Of a DNA stretch of 22,538 nt, positions 21,204-22,538 are shown piece after piece. The DNA lies in NCBI GenBank assembly GCA_050701635.1, contig JBOGDF010000040.1, forward strand, positions 1 through 22,538, given 5' to 3'. Each line of letters opens with the position of its first letter. The first letter of the stretch is position 1. The translations under genes and the position numbers were made by a program. Origin of the DNA: WHSM01 sp050701635. GTDB taxonomy: Bacteria > Actinomycetota > Actinomycetes > Mycobacteriales > Micromonosporaceae. Under the pieces are notes generated by a model. That model made no database searches and was not told the origin of the DNA. It saw nothing but the letters and a program-made list of their open reading frames with translations.

Positions 21204-22345
21204 GTCGTTCGCTCCTCGTGTGCTGCGGGCCTCGTGTGATACGTAGATCCTTTCGGTTTGCTGGCCCCGGAGTAACGAGGGTTTTGGCCAACCGACGACG
21301 TGTTCAGGACACGCGGCCGGGCGCCTCGGGACGCCGAGCCGAAGGTCTCCCGGTACGCCGCCGGAGTCACGCCGACGAATCGGCGGAAGTGCGGCCGCAA
21401 TCCGGCGGCGGTGGAGAATCCGCAGTACCGAGCCACCTCGTCGACGGACAACTGGGTCGACTCCAGCAGCTGCTGTGCCCGGATCACCCGCTGATGGGTC
21501 AGCCAGGTGGCGGGCGCCGTACCGGTGATCTCGCGGAACCGCCGGTCGAAGTTGCGGCGGCTCATCTTCGCCCGGCGCGCCATGTGCTCCACCGATAGCA
21601 CACTGTCGAGCTGGCCCAGCGCCCAGCGCATCGTCTCGCCGACCGGGTCGTCCTCGGCCAGCTCCGGCAGCGGCGACTCGATGTACTGCGCCTGCCCGCC
21701 CGGTCGGTACGGCGGCACCACCATGCCCCGGGCCAGCGCGTTCGCCGCCGCCGTACCCAGGGAGGTACGGATCAAGTGCAGCCCGAGATCCATGCCGGCG
21801 GCGCCGCCCCCTGCGGTGAGTACGTCGCCGTCGTCGACGTACAGCACTCCGGCGCGTACGTCGATCTTCGGGTGCGTCTCGGCGAGCAGGCCGGCCAGCG
21901 CCCAGTGCGTCGTGGCCGGACGTCCGTCGAGCAGCCCGGTGGCGGCCAGCACGAACGCCCCGGAACACAGCCCGGCGACCCGGCCACCGGTGGCGTGGGC
22001 GGCCCGCAGCGACTCCACCAGCGGACCCGGAGGCGGCTCGCCCGGACTCCGCCAGTTCGGTACGACAACCAGGTCGCCGCCGCGTACCGCGTCCAGGTCG
22101 TACGGAACCTCGATCGTGAGGCCGCCGCCGCGCAGGGTCGCGCCCGGCTCGCCGCCGACCACGCGTACCTCCAGGTCGGGCATCGCACCGTAGTGCACCG
22201 CCATGTCGAAGACCCCGAACGCGAAGGACATGATCCCCAGCGACGCGCCGTTACACACCACGACCGTCAGCCGCCGGGTACGGGGCCTCGCGATCGGGTC
22301 CGGGGTCGCTGTCGGAAGCGGAAGCGTGTCAACCGGCATCCGCAC
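21200..22345 (-). CDS. GlxA-family transcriptional regulator (DJ-1/PfpI plus AraC HTH)
   Basis: A 381-residue regulator. The N-terminal DJ-1/PfpI-like domain (about residues 25-190) senses a ligand and has the nucleophile elbow GLCSGAFVLAATGLLDGRPATTHW with C127. The C-terminal AraC-type domain (about 235-335) has two helix-turn-helix units: LSVEHMARRAKMSRRNFDRRFREITGTAPATWL and LSVDEVARYCGFSTAAGLRPHFRRFVGVTPAAYR. After residue 335 an extra, poorly conserved tail of about 45 residues reaches into the overlap with the next gene. The GTG start at 22345 is chosen; ATG 22339 is possible. The stop overlaps the epoxide hydrolase start (ATGA), so the regulator probably controls its own operon with the hydrolase. 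Confidence 0.9.
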   Translation of the reverse strand: MRMPVDTLPLPTATPDPIARPRTRRLTVVVCNGASLGIMSFAFGVFDMAVHYGAMPDLEVRVVGGEPGATLRGGGLTIEVPYDLDAVRGGDLVVVPNWRSPGEPPPGPLVESLRAAHATGGRVAGLCSGAFVLAATGLLDGRPATTHWALAGLLAETHPKIDVRAGVLYVDDGDVLTAGGGAAGMDLGLHLIRTSLGTAAANALARGMVVPPYRPGGQAQYIESPLPELAEDDPVGETMRWALGQLDSVLSVEHMARRAKMSRRNFDRRFREITGTAPATWLTHQRVIRAQQLLESTQLSVDEVARYCGFSTAAGLRPHFRRFVGVTPAAYRETFGSASRGARPRVLNTSSVGQNPRYSGASKPKGSTYHTRPAAHEERTT

Positions 22346-22538
22346 AGTCTTGACCGGGTACGCAACCGCGGAAACCCCTTTTGCCCCTGGCTGCTCCCCG
22401 GGCCGCCGTGGAGGGCGGTCACGCTAGTGCCCTGCGCCAGAGATTGGTTGATGAAGTCCGGTGTCCAGGTGGTGCGTCGCAAGGCGGAGGAGGAGCCAAT
22501 ACCGGTGTTGTATTGGCGACGACGACAACGCCGCGAGG
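22346..22538. other. window end: no supported gene; weak partial reading frame
   Basis: This stretch holds the upstream region of the GlxA-type gene. From ATG 22451 an open plus-strand frame runs to the window end (MKSGVQVVRRKAEEEPIPVLYWRRRQRRE) with only a weak AGAG upstream. It may be the start of a gene cut by the window, but I cannot support that from 29 codons. Confidence 0.2.

Noticed and set aside
22267..22482. Minus-strand 71-codon frame at the window end
   Set aside because: It overlaps the start of the GlxA-type gene in another frame, has no motif and no ribosome-binding site of note.

Overview
This is high-GC actinobacterial DNA with a strong G/C third-codon bias, GTG starts, many ATGA stop/start overlaps and many GTAC-containing words. 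The gene families (iorAB-type molybdenum hydroxylase, EamA/MarR pair, LysE/M20 pair, GlxA regulator with an epoxide hydrolase, an XRE regulator with a TPR-like C-terminal half) suit a soil actinomycete. I would guess Micromonosporaceae, but that is an inference from style and not a database result.

Left part (1-5725). The window opens in what looks like the end of a ribosomal protein S4 gene. It continues with a molybdenum hydroxylase locus: a maturation factor (xdhC-like, minus strand) divergent from a Tat-exported molybdopterin subunit and a [2Fe-2S] subunit. A convergent GAF/AAA/Fis regulator of the bacterial enhancer-binding type follows; it has lost the sigma-54 contact motif. There is no FAD subunit.

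Middle part (5863-15464). A 9.6-kb block is bounded by a perfect 33-bp inverted repeat and holds genes unlike the flanks. First come a bifunctional NAD(P)HX repair enzyme and a small unknown protein. Next is an XRE regulator on the minus strand. Divergent from it runs an eight-gene operon: three small Cys-containing proteins, a P-loop kinase, a radical SAM protein, a DUF89/ARMT1-like protein, a MazG-like NTP pyrophosphohydrolase and a histidine phosphatase. From the third small gene on, every junction overlaps, mostly by ATGA or GTGA, so the set is made together. The content (kinase, radical chemistry, pyrophosphohydrolase, two phosphatase-type proteins, metabolite repair) points to making or clearing an unusual nucleotide or sugar phosphate. 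This is the best candidate here for an undescribed system. No transposase, integrase or replication gene is visible in the block.

Right part (15465-22538). This is ordinary chromosomal material: a secreted trypsin-like protease, an EamA exporter divergent from a MarR regulator with shared operator-like boxes, a LysE exporter with an M20 deacylase in one operon, and a GlxA/AraC regulator that overlaps an epoxide hydrolase gene. The hydrolase is followed by a strong hairpin. The last 190 bases hold no gene I can support beyond a weak partial reading frame. I found no tRNA, rRNA, CRISPR array or riboswitch.
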